NCBI GenBank assembly: GCA_028868375.1
Contig: JAGWUP010000013.1
Span: 1-64,000 of the forward strand
DNA: 64,000 nucleotides
Source: Elusimicrobiota bacterium
GTDB lineage: Bacteria > Elusimicrobiota > Elusimicrobia > UBA1565 > UBA9628
Reading direction: 5' to 3'
Made by a program: the position numbers and the translations under genes. The stretch's first letter is position 1. Each line of letters begins with the position of its first letter. The notes below the pieces were generated by a model. The model worked only from the letters and a program-made list of their open reading frames with translations, searched no databases and was not told the DNA's origin. Of this stretch, positions 51,225-60,100 are shown one piece after another.

Positions 51225-51824
51225 ATGTCCCACGTGCTGATCCTCAACAGCAACATGTACGCCATCCAGGTCGCTCCCTGGGAGCGGGCCCTGACCCTGC
51301 TCTATCTCGACCGCGCCCAGGTGGTCGACGAGGAGTACCGCACCTACGATTTTCGAGACTGGATCGACCTGTCACGGGAGATGGAGCGGCATCCGGCGGG
51401 CTTCATCCACACCCCCTATTTCAAGCTGGCGATTCCCGAGGTCATCGCCCTGAGGTTCTTCGACCGGGTGCCCCAGCAGGCCGTGCCCTTCACGCGCCGC
51501 AACATCTACCACCATTACGGCTACCGCTGCTGCTACTGCTCCCGGAGGTTTCCCACCGCGGAGCTCAATCTCGACCACGTCGTCCCGCGCTCGCGCGGCG
51601 GCTTGACGGATTGGACCAACATCGTCACCTCCTGCATCCCCTGCAACTTGCGCAAGGGAGACCGCCTGCCCAAGGAGGCGGGCATGAAGCTGGCCATCCC
51701 CCTGTCGCTGCCGAGGCGGCGCTCCGGCCTGGCGCTGATGGCCCGCTGCCCCGTTCCGATGCGCCGCTCCTGGCAGCGCTTCGTCGACAACGTCTACTGG
51801 GACAGCGCGCTGGAGGAAAACTGA
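51225..51824 (+). CDS. HNH endonuclease family protein
   Basis: 199 residues. The HNH core is complete: RCCYCSRRFPTAELNLDHVV then PRSRGGLTDWTNIVTSCIPC and NLRKG, with two CxxC zinc pairs and D-H. The N-terminal half (VLILNSNMYAIQVAPWERAL, RAQVVDEE) is that of the common chromosomal HNH proteins next to housekeeping genes. TATACT ends 6 bases before ATG 51225. The stop/start TGATG links it to the phosphoesterase. Confidence 0.9.
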   Translation: MSHVLILNSNMYAIQVAPWERALTLLYLDRAQVVDEEYRTYDFRDWIDLSREMERHPAGFIHTPYFKLAIPEVIALRFFDRVPQQAVPFTRRNIYHHYGYRCCYCSRRFPTAELNLDHVVPRSRGGLTDWTNIVTSCIPCNLRKGDRLPKEAGMKLAIPLSLPRRRSGLALMARCPVPMRRSWQRFVDNVYWDSALEEN

Positions 51825-52723
51825 TGCTGCGCCGCCGCGATCCACTGCCCCGGCTGCCGGAGCATCTGGGCCTGCTGGCCCGGCCCTGGGGGCTTGACTC
51901 CCAGCTTTCCCGCTTGAGCGGCCGCAAGCGCCTGGCCGGGGAGGACTTCGCCTTCGCGGTGCTGGGCGACGCCGAGCCGGGCCGCTTCTGGCTGTGGCGC
52001 AAGCTGTTCAACCGCCCGGGGGTGTTCCGCGAGCAGCTCTCGGCGATCCAGCGCCACCCCGTCGATTTCACCGTGCAACTGGGCGACATGGTCAGCCGCG
52101 GGCTGCCGCGCCACTACGAGCGCTTCTTTAGGGAGCTGCACGGCGTCGGCGTCGAGAAGCCCTACCTGACCGTCTGCGGAAACCATGACCGCTCCAACCC
52201 CCACGGCGGCTCCCACTCGGCGGCCTATCGCGCCCTCTTGGGCCGCAGCAACTACCATTTCGACCACGGCGGGGTGCGCTTCGTCGTCCTCGATTCCAGC
52301 CGCGCGCGCGTGACGCGGCTGCAGTTGAAATGGCTGTCCCTGGTCTTCGACACCGGCCTGCGCAAGGTGGTCTTCACGCACATGCCCCCCGCTCTGCTCC
52401 GCCTGTGGGGCGGCGGGGCCACGGGGCGGCGCATGGGAGGCTTCCGCCGCAACGCGGAGGCGTTCACTAATTTGGCGGCGCAGGCCCGCGTCGAGCGCGT
52501 CTACATGGGGCATGTCCACTGCTTCGGCGTCCAGGACTACAAGGGCGTCCGCTACGTTCTTTCCGGGGGCGGCGGCTCGCCGCTGTTTCCCTGCGGCTCC
52601 GCCGACAAGTTCCACCACTACCTCACCGTCTCGGTGACCGCCCAAGGATTGCGCGAGCGCGTGCATTCCCTGGACGGCTCCTCCTTCGAGATCCCGGCCG
52701 GCAAGGTCGTCCTGCCGTCCTAG
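51824..52723 (+). CDS. metallophosphoesterase
   Basis: 299 residues. Calcineurin-like motifs in order: AVLGDAEPG (first motif with Glu in place of the usual His of D-x-H), QLGDMVSRG, CGNHDRSNPHGG, FTHMPP, and YMGHVHCFG. The first motif being D-x-E rather than D-x-H is unusual and may alter one metal site. Substrate unknown. Co-transcribed with the HNH gene. Confidence 0.87.
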   Translation: MLRRRDPLPRLPEHLGLLARPWGLDSQLSRLSGRKRLAGEDFAFAVLGDAEPGRFWLWRKLFNRPGVFREQLSAIQRHPVDFTVQLGDMVSRGLPRHYERFFRELHGVGVEKPYLTVCGNHDRSNPHGGSHSAAYRALLGRSNYHFDHGGVRFVVLDSSRARVTRLQLKWLSLVFDTGLRKVVFTHMPPALLRLWGGGATGRRMGGFRRNAEAFTNLAAQARVERVYMGHVHCFGVQDYKGVRYVLSGGGGSPLFPCGSADKFHHYLTVSVTAQGLRERVHSLDGSSFEIPAGKVVLPS

Positions 52724-52763
52724 CCGGCGCCAGCCGGCCTGCGGGAATCGGCGCGCGGCCCGG

Positions 52764-53810
52764 CTAGCGCGCGGCGATTTTAGGCCCGCGCCGGCTCCAG
52801 TCCCGCGCGGGGCGAGTGGACAGCAGGAGGTGGTCGCTGTCGAGGTCGATGAAGTCGAAGGCCTGCGTGCCCAGCGCCAGGGCGACGCTGGCGGACAGCC
52901 CCGCGGCCGTCTCGGCCATGCAGCCGATCATCAGCTTGAGCCCGGCCGCGCGCGCCACCGCGATGATGGAGAGGGAGCGCAGCAGCCCAGACTTGGCCGC
53001 CTTGACGTTGATGGCCCCGCAGGCGCCCAGCTCGGCCGCGCGCACGGCGTCCTCTGGGCTGGAAACGCTCTCGTCGAGGGCGATGGGCACGGGGCAGCGG
53101 CGCGAGAGGGCCGGCAGCGGCCGCCACTGGCCCTTGGCCAGGGGCTGCTCGAGCAGCTCCACCGGGCCGTCCCTAAGGCAAGCCTCGACCAGGCGCAGGG
53201 CTCCGGTGGGCGTCAGGCCTTGGTTTCCGTCAAGCCGGATGCGCGCACCCGGCCGGGCGCGGCGCACCAAGCGCACGCGCTCCAGGTCGTCTTGAAGGCG
53301 TCCCCCCACCTTCACCTTGAAGATGCAGAAGCCCTCGGCGGCCGAGCGCCTCGCGGCCTCCATCGTTTCCTTCGGGCCGCAGGCGGAGATCGTGATGTCG
53401 CTCTCCAGCTCCAGCCCGCCCCCGCCGATTCCCCCGCCGAAAAGCGCGCGCAGGGGCAGGCCCCGGCTGCGGGCGCAGGCCGACAGCAGGGCCGCCTCGA
53501 AGGCCGCCGCCGCGGGATTGGCGCCCTCAAGCCTGCGCCAGATCTCTTCGATGAGCAGGCCGGGACAGGAGGCGTTGCGGCCGCGCGCCCAGGCCGCGGC
53601 GCCATGGAGTGCTTTCGCAAGGGCGCCTTGGGAGAGATGCTTGAGCGCCAGGGAGGCGGAGGCCTCGCCGTAGCCGGCCGCGCCGTCCGAGAGCGTGAGG
53701 ATGACCCCGACGTTGGGCGAGACCGTCTTTCGCCCCAAGGCGGTGACGAAGGGGCGCTTGAGGACGGCCGTGAACGGCTCGACGCGCACGCTTTTGATCG
53801 TCGGCGCCAT
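52764..53810 (-). CDS. dipeptide epimerase (enolase superfamily, muconate-lactonising type)
   Basis: 348 residues. Barrel motifs: FKVKVGG (catalytic K-x-K), RLDGNQGL, LLEQPLAKGQW, PIALDESVSS (three metal ligands D, E, D), and NVKAAKSG with the second catalytic Lys, ending in DLDSDHLL typical of L-Ala-D/L-Glu epimerases. Probably recycles murein peptides. TATAGT (53816-53821, minus) ends 5 bases before ATG 53810; the TTG at 53816 would lie in the promoter. Confidence 0.88.
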   Translation of the reverse strand: MAPTIKSVRVEPFTAVLKRPFVTALGRKTVSPNVGVILTLSDGAAGYGEASASLALKHLSQGALAKALHGAAAWARGRNASCPGLLIEEIWRRLEGANPAAAAFEAALLSACARSRGLPLRALFGGGIGGGGLELESDITISACGPKETMEAARRSAAEGFCIFKVKVGGRLQDDLERVRLVRRARPGARIRLDGNQGLTPTGALRLVEACLRDGPVELLEQPLAKGQWRPLPALSRRCPVPIALDESVSSPEDAVRAAELGACGAINVKAAKSGLLRSLSIIAVARAAGLKLMIGCMAETAAGLSASVALALGTQAFDFIDLDSDHLLLSTRPARDWSRRGPKIAAR

Positions 53811-53815
53811 GCGCA

Positions 53816-53837
53816 ACTATAACAAAGAGGGTATAAT
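53816..53837. promoter_or_regulatory. back-to-back promoters
   Basis: Minus-strand TATAGT (53816-53821) for the epimerase and plus-strand TATAAT (53832-53837) for the small genes on the other strand, 10 bp apart. Confidence 0.5.
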
Positions 53838-53844
53838 TCGAGCC

Positions 53845-53895
53845 ATGAGCGCGCGCCGCTTCGCACCTCGGGGGTTGGGCCCGGATGGCCGCTGA
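53845..53895 (+). CDS. possible 16-residue leader peptide
   Basis: ATG 53845 lies 7 bases after TATAAT and opens a 16-codon frame (MSARRFAPRGLGPDGR) that ends after, and overlaps, the ATG of the next gene at 53885. If the transcript is leaderless, this frame would be translated first and could couple translation of the membrane protein. Confidence 0.35.
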   Translation: MSARRFAPRGLGPDGR

Positions 53896-54106
53896 CTCCG
53901 GCTTGGCCGGCCTGGGGCTGGGCGCCGCCTCCGCCGCGCCCGCCGCCTTCCACATGACCACCGGCGTCATTTGGAAGACCCTGGGCAGCCTGGTGCTCAG
54001 CGTGCTCGGGATGTACTACCTCAACCGCGGCCGCAAGGAAAGCGACCTCGGCGCCATGCTCAAAGGCGCCGTCCTCATCCTGCTCTCCTTCTTCCTCTTC
54101 TTTTGA
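53885..54106 (+). CDS. small two-helix membrane protein, unknown
   Basis: 73 residues with two hydrophobic helices (MTTGVIWKTLGSLVLSVLGM and MLKGAVLILLSFFLFF) around a basic loop (NRGRKESDLG). No family recognised. GGGG before ATG 53885 may be a weak Shine-Dalgarno. The stop codon is the first three bases of a 31-bp repeated element. Confidence 0.6.
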   Translation: MAADSGLAGLGLGAASAAPAAFHMTTGVIWKTLGSLVLSVLGMYYLNRGRKESDLGAMLKGAVLILLSFFLFF

Positions 54107-54134
54107 AACGTAGGGTCAGGCCTTATTTTTCAGT
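54104..54134 (+). repeat. 31-bp dispersed repeat, copy 1
   Basis: TGAAACGTAGGGTCAGGCCT, then T, then ATTTTTCAGT. It contains AGGCCT and outer TGAAA/TTTCA complements. Copy 2 (62999-63029) is on the other strand with one mismatch. Both copies start at or within the last codons of an upstream gene. It resembles REP-like repeats known with TnpA-REP (RAYT) transposases, none of which is in the window. Confidence 0.75.
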
Positions 54135-54155
54135 GAGCCCTGATTAGAAAAACCC

Positions 54156-54227
54156 TGCCCCCGCGGGGAATCGAACCTCGATCGACCGCTTAGAAGGCGG
54201 TTGCTCTATCCATTGAGCTACGGGGGC
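54156..54227 (-). tRNA. tRNA-Arg (TCT)
   Basis: Acceptor GCCCCCG pairs with CGGGGGC, D-arm GCTCAATGGATAGAGC, anticodon stem ACCGC/GCGGT with loop CTTCTAA (anticodon TCT), T-loop TTCGATT with a one-mismatch stem, discriminator A; CCA not encoded. A TACAAT -10 (54236-54241, minus) lies 8 bases upstream. TTTTT follows the 3' end. Confidence 0.93.
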
Positions 54228-54425
54228 GTGTCGAGATTGTAGCAAGCAACCGCCTTCTAAGTATGAAGGGAGATGAGTGAGCGCAGCGAACTCAGGCGGT
54301 TGCTCTATCCATTGAGCTACGGGGGCGTGTCGAGATTGTAGCAAGCAACCGCCTTCTAAGTATGAAGGAGATGAGCGAGCGCAGCGAACTCAGGCGGTTG
54401 CTCTATCCATTGAGCTACGGGGGCG
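54196..54425 (-). repeat. tandem truncated copies of the tRNA-Arg 5' half with snap-back arms
   Basis: Units of 99 and 98 bp plus a partial third (boundaries near 54196, 54295 and 54393). On the minus strand each upstream unit has the tRNA from nucleotide 1 to about 33 (through GAGCAACCGCC), then a variable G+C-rich spacer, then AGAAGGCGGTTGC, the complement of GCAACCGCCTTCT, then TACAAT and the next copy. The last unit continues into the intact tRNA. Each truncated unit can fold into a hairpin with a stem of about 9 bp. Confidence 0.85.
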
Positions 54426-54442
54426 CGGTGAGCTCAGGCGGT

Positions 54443-56815
54443 CTAGAGCTGGGGATTGTCCCGGACGCGATCCGTGACGAAGCCGATGTCTTCCGGAGCG
54501 GACGTTCGAGCGGCGGCACGACGAAAGACCTGCTCTTCTTCCCGTTGGCGCTTCCTATGGGCCAGCACCGTCCTAAAATGCTCCATGGTCACGGGAGCAA
54601 TCCCCTCCTCGTCCAAGGACGCGCTCTCGGCCGCCAGGACCAGCATCTCGTTTCTGATCGCCTCCAGATCGGAGATGACGAGCCCCTTCGTCGCGCGAGC
54701 CATTTCGTCGAGATCGAGCTCGCCGGAGCCGTTCACCGAGGCGAAGACGCGCGCCAGGAATTCGCGTCGCTCTTCGAGGGACGGCGATTGCCAGAAGATC
54801 CGCAGGTCGAAGCGCAGCCCACGCGTCAGCGCAGGGTCGAATTTTTCGGTGTTCGACGTCGCGTAGACCGCGATGCCCTCGTTGGACTTGCCCGATCCTG
54901 AAATCTCCTGAAGGAGCGCGTGGAGGACGGTGGGAGCGAGGCGCCCGGCGTCTCGATGGGTGACCCCCAAGAGGTCGATGTCCTCGATGATGATGAGAGA
55001 GGGGCGCAGCGCGCGCGCGGCGCCGAAGATCGCGGTCACGGACGAGGCGTCCGTCAGGGATCGGGCGTCGAGCAGGATGATCGTCGCCTTGCCGCGCAAC
55101 TGGGAGATCAGAACTTTCGAGGAGAAGGATTTCCCGCTTCCGGGAGGGCCGATGCTCAAGAGGAAGCGCCCCGCGCGCAAACCTGCTTTTTTTAGCTGCG
55201 CGCGGTGGCTAAAGAAGGCCGGGATCGCGCGCAAAGCCTCTTTGATCGGCGGGCTGGCCACGAGATCGTCGAACGTCAGGCGTCCGGCGTCGGCGCTCTT
55301 GTCGAATTGGAAGGTTCCGGAGCGAGGGGAGAAGCGCAGAACCTGGTTGCGGTAGGGATTGCGTTTCTTGGCCCATTCTTCCATCCGGGCGAAGAATTGC
55401 TTGGCGTATTCTTCCTGTCCGGCGGGGACGTGGACCCGAAGGCCGATGCCGCCCGTCAATGATGTGAACAATTCGACGGCCAAGCGATGCCCATCTTTGT
55501 CCGTGATGAACTGTATCCCGTCGGTCAGCAAGCGCGCGCGGCGCGGATGGGAAGCGTCTCCATATGAAAGAACCGCGTAATTCGGCGAGGCTGCGTCCTC
55601 GATGCCGGCCGCGTTGTTTTCGAAACGGAGGGGTTCCCTGACCGAGGCGTAGTCTTTCGCGATCACGGCCCGCACGGCCATCGGTTTGAGCAGCGGGAAT
55701 TCCTCGTGGAACGACCTGCTGAGGGAAGCCTGCCGCTGGGGCATGCTGCCCAGCCAAAACGCCAACGCGGACGAGCGCTTGACCCAAGGAGAAATGTCCA
55801 GAAGCGACGTGACCCGTTTTTCGAGATCGGCGGCGCTGACGGCTAAAACGCCGGGATCGCCGATTTGCATGACGTGATTGCGGACATAGGGCAGCACGAT
55901 ATCGATGATTTGAAGCAGCTTGCGAACGAGCATGGCTTGCTCGGTGGAGGTCGACGGAGGAAAGTCTCCCAGGCCTTGCAGGAGGCTGTTGAATTCATAG
56001 TGGGTGGTGACCCCTGGGACTCGCGCCGCCAGGATGTGCAGACGCAAGGCTGCAAGGAAGAAGTGCTTAAGACGCGCGGCGGCCTGGGTATGAGCGCTCG
56101 CTTGAGCAGTATGCTCTAGCTCTTCGCCGCCAGGGCCTGGCTGTCCTTCAAGCCAGCGTTCTCGGTAGGTGGGCTCGAATTTCGACGCGGCGACCATATG
56201 GCGCAAGGCATCTGTCAGCGCCCGGGATTGAGCGGGAGAAAGGCCAGCCGCCAGATGTCCATAGCCGCGTCCTCCCGAAAGCATGATATCAAACGGAAGA
56301 CCGTCGGAGGAGGCAGGATCGTGCCGCGTCAGCTCATCGGCCTGCGCCAGCATCGAGTCCATGATCTCCCCGCTCGCCTTCCTCCATGCTGTTTCGAGCT
56401 CGGCTCTGCTTGCCTCGTCCAGATACGCTTGGTAATGGGCGTGTATCTCATCAAGAAGCAGGAAGCTGGATTCAAGATCCAATTGGCCGCTTTCCGCAAT
56501 GTCGCGCTCAAGCCTCTGCCTGACGGAGGCTTGCATCATCGTCCACTGCTCCAGCTTCGACTCGGGCGTCGGAAGAGCCCGCGCCTTTTCGATTTCGCTG
56601 TACGGAAAGCAATCGGCGAGGACGGCGGCGGATTGGGGGTTTTCTTCGAGCGTCCTGAGAAAGGGCTGGGCCGGGGATAGCGGCGTTAAAAACTCTTTGA
56701 GCGAGTCCAGGTAGACTTTCGTGGGTCCCTCATAGCGCAGGGCCTCGAAAGTGGCGATGGCGGAGGCAGAGGAGCCCAACAAGCATAGGAAGAGGAAAAT
56801 CGAGGCGCGCCGCAT
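54443..56815 (-). CDS. AAA+ ATPase with an N-terminal signal peptide
   Basis: 790 residues. N-terminus MRRASIFLFLCLLGSSASA is a classical cleavable signal. Residues 25-500 are mostly helical and unassigned. A single AAA+ module is at about 530-760: Walker A SIGPPGSGKSFSS, Walker B LIIIEDIDLLG, sensor 1 YATSNTEKF, R-finger region ALTRGLRFDLRIFW, and a C-terminal lid, closest in style to katanin/BCS1-type AAA proteins. ATPases of this kind normally need cytoplasmic ATP, so the export signal is odd. The shared secreted-gene element is upstream. Confidence 0.82.
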   Translation of the reverse strand: MRRASIFLFLCLLGSSASAIATFEALRYEGPTKVYLDSLKEFLTPLSPAQPFLRTLEENPQSAAVLADCFPYSEIEKARALPTPESKLEQWTMMQASVRQRLERDIAESGQLDLESSFLLLDEIHAHYQAYLDEASRAELETAWRKASGEIMDSMLAQADELTRHDPASSDGLPFDIMLSGGRGYGHLAAGLSPAQSRALTDALRHMVAASKFEPTYRERWLEGQPGPGGEELEHTAQASAHTQAAARLKHFFLAALRLHILAARVPGVTTHYEFNSLLQGLGDFPPSTSTEQAMLVRKLLQIIDIVLPYVRNHVMQIGDPGVLAVSAADLEKRVTSLLDISPWVKRSSALAFWLGSMPQRQASLSRSFHEEFPLLKPMAVRAVIAKDYASVREPLRFENNAAGIEDAASPNYAVLSYGDASHPRRARLLTDGIQFITDKDGHRLAVELFTSLTGGIGLRVHVPAGQEEYAKQFFARMEEWAKKRNPYRNQVLRFSPRSGTFQFDKSADAGRLTFDDLVASPPIKEALRAIPAFFSHRAQLKKAGLRAGRFLLSIGPPGSGKSFSSKVLISQLRGKATIILLDARSLTDASSVTAIFGAARALRPSLIIIEDIDLLGVTHRDAGRLAPTVLHALLQEISGSGKSNEGIAVYATSNTEKFDPALTRGLRFDLRIFWQSPSLEERREFLARVFASVNGSGELDLDEMARATKGLVISDLEAIRNEMLVLAAESASLDEEGIAPVTMEHFRTVLAHRKRQREEEQVFRRAAARTSAPEDIGFVTDRVRDNPQL

Positions 56816-56860
56816 CGAATATCCATTATGCTTTGCGCCGTAAAGCCGAAGAAGTGTCTA

Positions 56861-56874
56861 AGGGCCTATCTTGG
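56861..56874 (-). promoter_or_regulatory. shared secreted-gene upstream element, copy 5
   Basis: Plus strand AGGGCCTATCTTGG; on the gene strand GATAGGCCCTTAGAC, 30 bp upstream of CATAAT (56825-56830). GGGCCTATC is identical to copy 6. A second GTAGGCC occurs just upstream (minus strand, 56885-56891). Confidence 0.45.
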
Positions 56875-57095
56875 CGGAGACAATTGGCCTACCCGCGTTG
56901 GGCCGACCCCCGGCGCTAGTTAGCCCCCGAGGCGTGGAGGGTCCCACCAATGGAAGCGCGCGCCTTGTTCTTCGCATTGTAGTGTATCGCTCGGTTGACC
57001 CTGAAAAAGTTCGGACAGGCGTTTTGACGAAGTTCCCTGAGATCGAAGCTCCCCTTGATGTTGCGCGCTCAGTGGGCTTAGAAGTGAGCTTATAA
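56871..57095 (+). CDS. doubtful small open frame in the 56816-57186 intergenic region
   Basis: A 74-codon frame (TTG start) with atypical, A+T-richer codons. The last 40 residues (VYRSVDPEKVRTGVLTKFPE and on) look protein-like but match nothing I recognise. It is followed by a strong terminator at 57123-57154. It could be a decayed gene or the transcribed body of a small RNA. Confidence 0.2.
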   Translation: MAETIGLPALGRPPALVSPRGVEGPTNGSARLVLRIVVYRSVDPEKVRTGVLTKFPEIEAPLDVARSVGLEVSL

Positions 57096-57122
57096 GGTTT
57101 ACATGGGTTGTCGGGCCGCGCG

Positions 57123-57154
57123 AACGCCGGGGGAATTCCCCCGGCGTTTCTTTT
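57123..57154 (+). terminator. Rho-independent terminator
   Basis: Perfect palindrome: AACGCCGGGGG (57123-57133), AATT, CCCCCGGCGTT (57138-57148), followed by TCTTTT on the plus strand. No annotated plus-strand gene ends here, so it implies an unrecognised plus-strand transcript in 56.9-57.1 kb. Confidence 0.85.
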
Positions 57155-57186
57155 GTGCTGGTGTTTTGTCGCTGTCGCGCCCGGCG

Positions 57187-60100
57187 TCACGAACGCGGAG
57201 GACGCAGAGAGTCCAAGGCGGTCCGGGCTCCATGGCGGACGTCGGCCTTGTCGCTGGAGAGCAACTCGGCAAGAAGTCGCTCGGCTTGCGGCGTGCCGAT
57301 CAGTCCCAGGCTCTGGACGGCGACTTGGCGGCTTAAGGCGTCGTCGCTAAAGGCGAGCCTTGCCAGCGTCGGGATGCGCGCGGCGGATGTCCAATTTTCG
57401 GCGATGTGGCGGACGAGCCTGCCGATGGAGTTGAAGTAGCGGGCGGGACGGGTTATGCCGGTCTGGCCCAGACGCGTCAGTTGCGTTTCGAGCCACTCCG
57501 CGTTCTCTCGGGGCGCCCGCTGCGCGACATGCTCGAAGGTGTGAAAGGAGTTGTCGTCCTTGGCGAAAATAAAGTCGAGCAGCTCGGGCAGGACATGGCC
57601 GCTCCTCTCCTCCAGTCCGACGCGCGCCGCTTGGAGCGCGGCGTTCCGCCTCCACCAGGGGCTGGCCTCCTCCCGCCGGAGGAGTTGCAGAACGCGCGTG
57701 TCCACGCCGGCCAGAGTCAGCAGGGTCAGTCCGTTGGTGTAGGCGACGACATCCTGCGGCCGGCCAAGGAGCCCGGCGATCGTTCGAGCGTTCGGCCGCG
57801 CGCCGCCGCGCCTGACCAGCGATGCGAGGGCGCGGTTGGCGATATTCGGGTAGCAGCGTGAATGGGAGAGGGCTCGGAGCACGCCGGCGGGGTCGAAGGC
57901 TATCGACGGGGATTGCAGGGACTTGAGGAGGGCGAGCTGAGTGTCAGAATCGGCCTTGGCTAGAAGGCCGGCTAGCCTGGGCTGTAGCGCCGCGGGAAAG
58001 CGCGGCAGCAGTCCGGCCAAGCGTTTTGTGGTATAGCCGTCCTGCTTGTCCTTGGCCAGCAGCCACAGCAGGGGCCTGTTGCCGTCGGACCAACCCCGGT
58101 CCAGCAGGGCATCCGCCAGCGCGGCCCTGAGGAGGCTGGCGGCCGGGTGGCGCTTGGCCAGCCGCAGCAGCATTCGAGAGCCGGAGGCAACGAGCGGGTC
58201 TATCTCGGAGACAGCGTCCGACAGATCGTGGAGGGACATCCTCGTTGGATCGAAGTCTTTTGCGAAAAGCGTTCTCCTGCGGAGGCGCAGCTTTTCATCT
58301 ATGAAGGCGGCATCGTCATTCTGATCGAGTCCCGGGATGTCCCGCGCCGCCGCGTCGCCCAGGTCGGCGAGGTTGAACGCGGCCGCCCTTCGGACGCTTT
58401 GATGCGCGCTGTCGCGCAAGCCCAGCAGCGTGTCGCGCGCGGCGGTCCCGGAGACGGTCCGCAGCTGGTGCAGCAACAGGGCTGTCTCGAACTCGCCGGC
58501 GGTCTTTAGCCGAGCGAAAATCTCCTCGGGCGACATGAACCGAAATATCCGCCCGGCTTGCGGCGGCTCGGCGGGCTCGTAGAGGAGGCTCTTGTTCAGG
58601 CCGCTGCTCTGGTTGAACGCGATCGCATGTTTCGCCTCGTAAATAGAGAAACCGTACTTGTCCGCGAGGCGGATCAACGCGTCCAGGATGCCCTGGTCGA
58701 GGGGATCATACTGCGTGTCGAGCAAGACGGACTCGACGTCCTCCAGGCTGAGCAGGCCCCAGACCTGAGCCTCGTAATAGCTGGGTTGCTCCCCCAGCGT
58801 CCGAGCATTGGAGAGGCTGTCCAACGGCAGGGCTGGTCCCTTGGCGAAGAGGCTGTCGCCGACGTGGAAGGTGGCGCGCTCGCGCGCGGAGTCCTTTAAC
58901 TCAAAGACGACCTTGCCGTATTGATAGGGGCGGTGCTCCTCGAGATTGGAGGGACGGCCGATGACGTTGAGGTAGCCGTATTTCGGCAGCACGTCGAGGC
59001 TCAGGCCGGGCGAATAGTTTCCAGCCAGGGCTTGTTCGGTTAGATATCTGAATTTAAACGACAGCATTCCGTTGCTCGTGCCGGTGACATACTGATTCAC
59101 GATGCCATAGCGGTCGAAGAAGTCTAGCGCTCGCGCGTCGGGGACGTCGGCGCGCATGAGAATCTTGGAGGAAACGCTGCCGGTCTGCCCATCCGGGGCC
59201 GGAGGGCTATTGCCCAGATTTTGGACGAGCTTTCGGGAGAAATCCTGGATCTCGGAGTAGATGCGGTCGGTGGGGGTCTGCCGATAATGCTCTTGAAGGG
59301 GGCGCATCATTTCGGCGACGGCCGGCGCGAAGGCGGCGACGCGCTTGTCGTGGTCGAAGACGAAGAGATGGTCGAGCGAGGCCTTCCCCCCGGCGTCCTC
59401 GGTGTAGCTTCCGGCGTCGGACATGTAGAAGGCCTGCAGTAGCGGGAAAAAGTCCTCCGGTGAAAGGCCGGAGCGCCGCGCCATCGCGTCGATTTCCCGG
59501 ATCGTGATGTCCAGGCTCGTTCTGATGTCGGCTCGGAGGTAATGACCGATCGCATCCCCATCGACGATGGCTACGGCCAGGTTGACCTGGCTCGGCTGGT
59601 AATTCAGGCCCGTCAAGAGCCGTCGCATGGTCTCTCGAGTGAACTCATGCTGCCGTCGTATGTCGCCGGCCGCGACGGCCGCGGGCTTGCCGATGTCATG
59701 CAGGGCTAGCATCAGCCGGAACAGGCCCCTGTCCGCATTTTTCGGCAGGGCGTCCCGGAAATATCTCTCGAATTGCCCCATCATCATCAGGGTATGCTCT
59801 TCCAGGCTGTAGCCTTCCCACACCCCAGCATCCTTCTCGTACTCGAGCTTAAGCGCGGGCTCCTTTTTCAATTCCGAAATCAGATCCCTCGGCCGGAAGT
59901 CCGGGCTGTTGACGACCGCCTCGATGCGGGAGCGGCTCAAGAACGCTTCCGCGGCAAGATCGAAAGCCTCCGGGACGGGGAGCGCGTCCGTCTTCTCCGG
60001 CGTCCCGGCGGCGCCGGAGTAGAGCGTGTCGAGGAGGGCTCCTTTCCCCGCGCTTGAGTGAGCGCGCAAGAGCATGGCCGAGGCGCTCCGAAGCGTTTCC

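Noticed and set aside
54144-54344. Protein with repeated APVAQWIEQ motif on the minus strand
   Set aside because: This is the well-known false translation of tRNA sequence; it lies over tRNA-Arg and its partial copies.
56950-57150. 6S RNA, tmRNA or RNase P RNA before the terminator
   Set aside because: I looked for the closing-stem pairing of 6S, a tag-peptide frame and RNase P core motifs and found none that fit convincingly.
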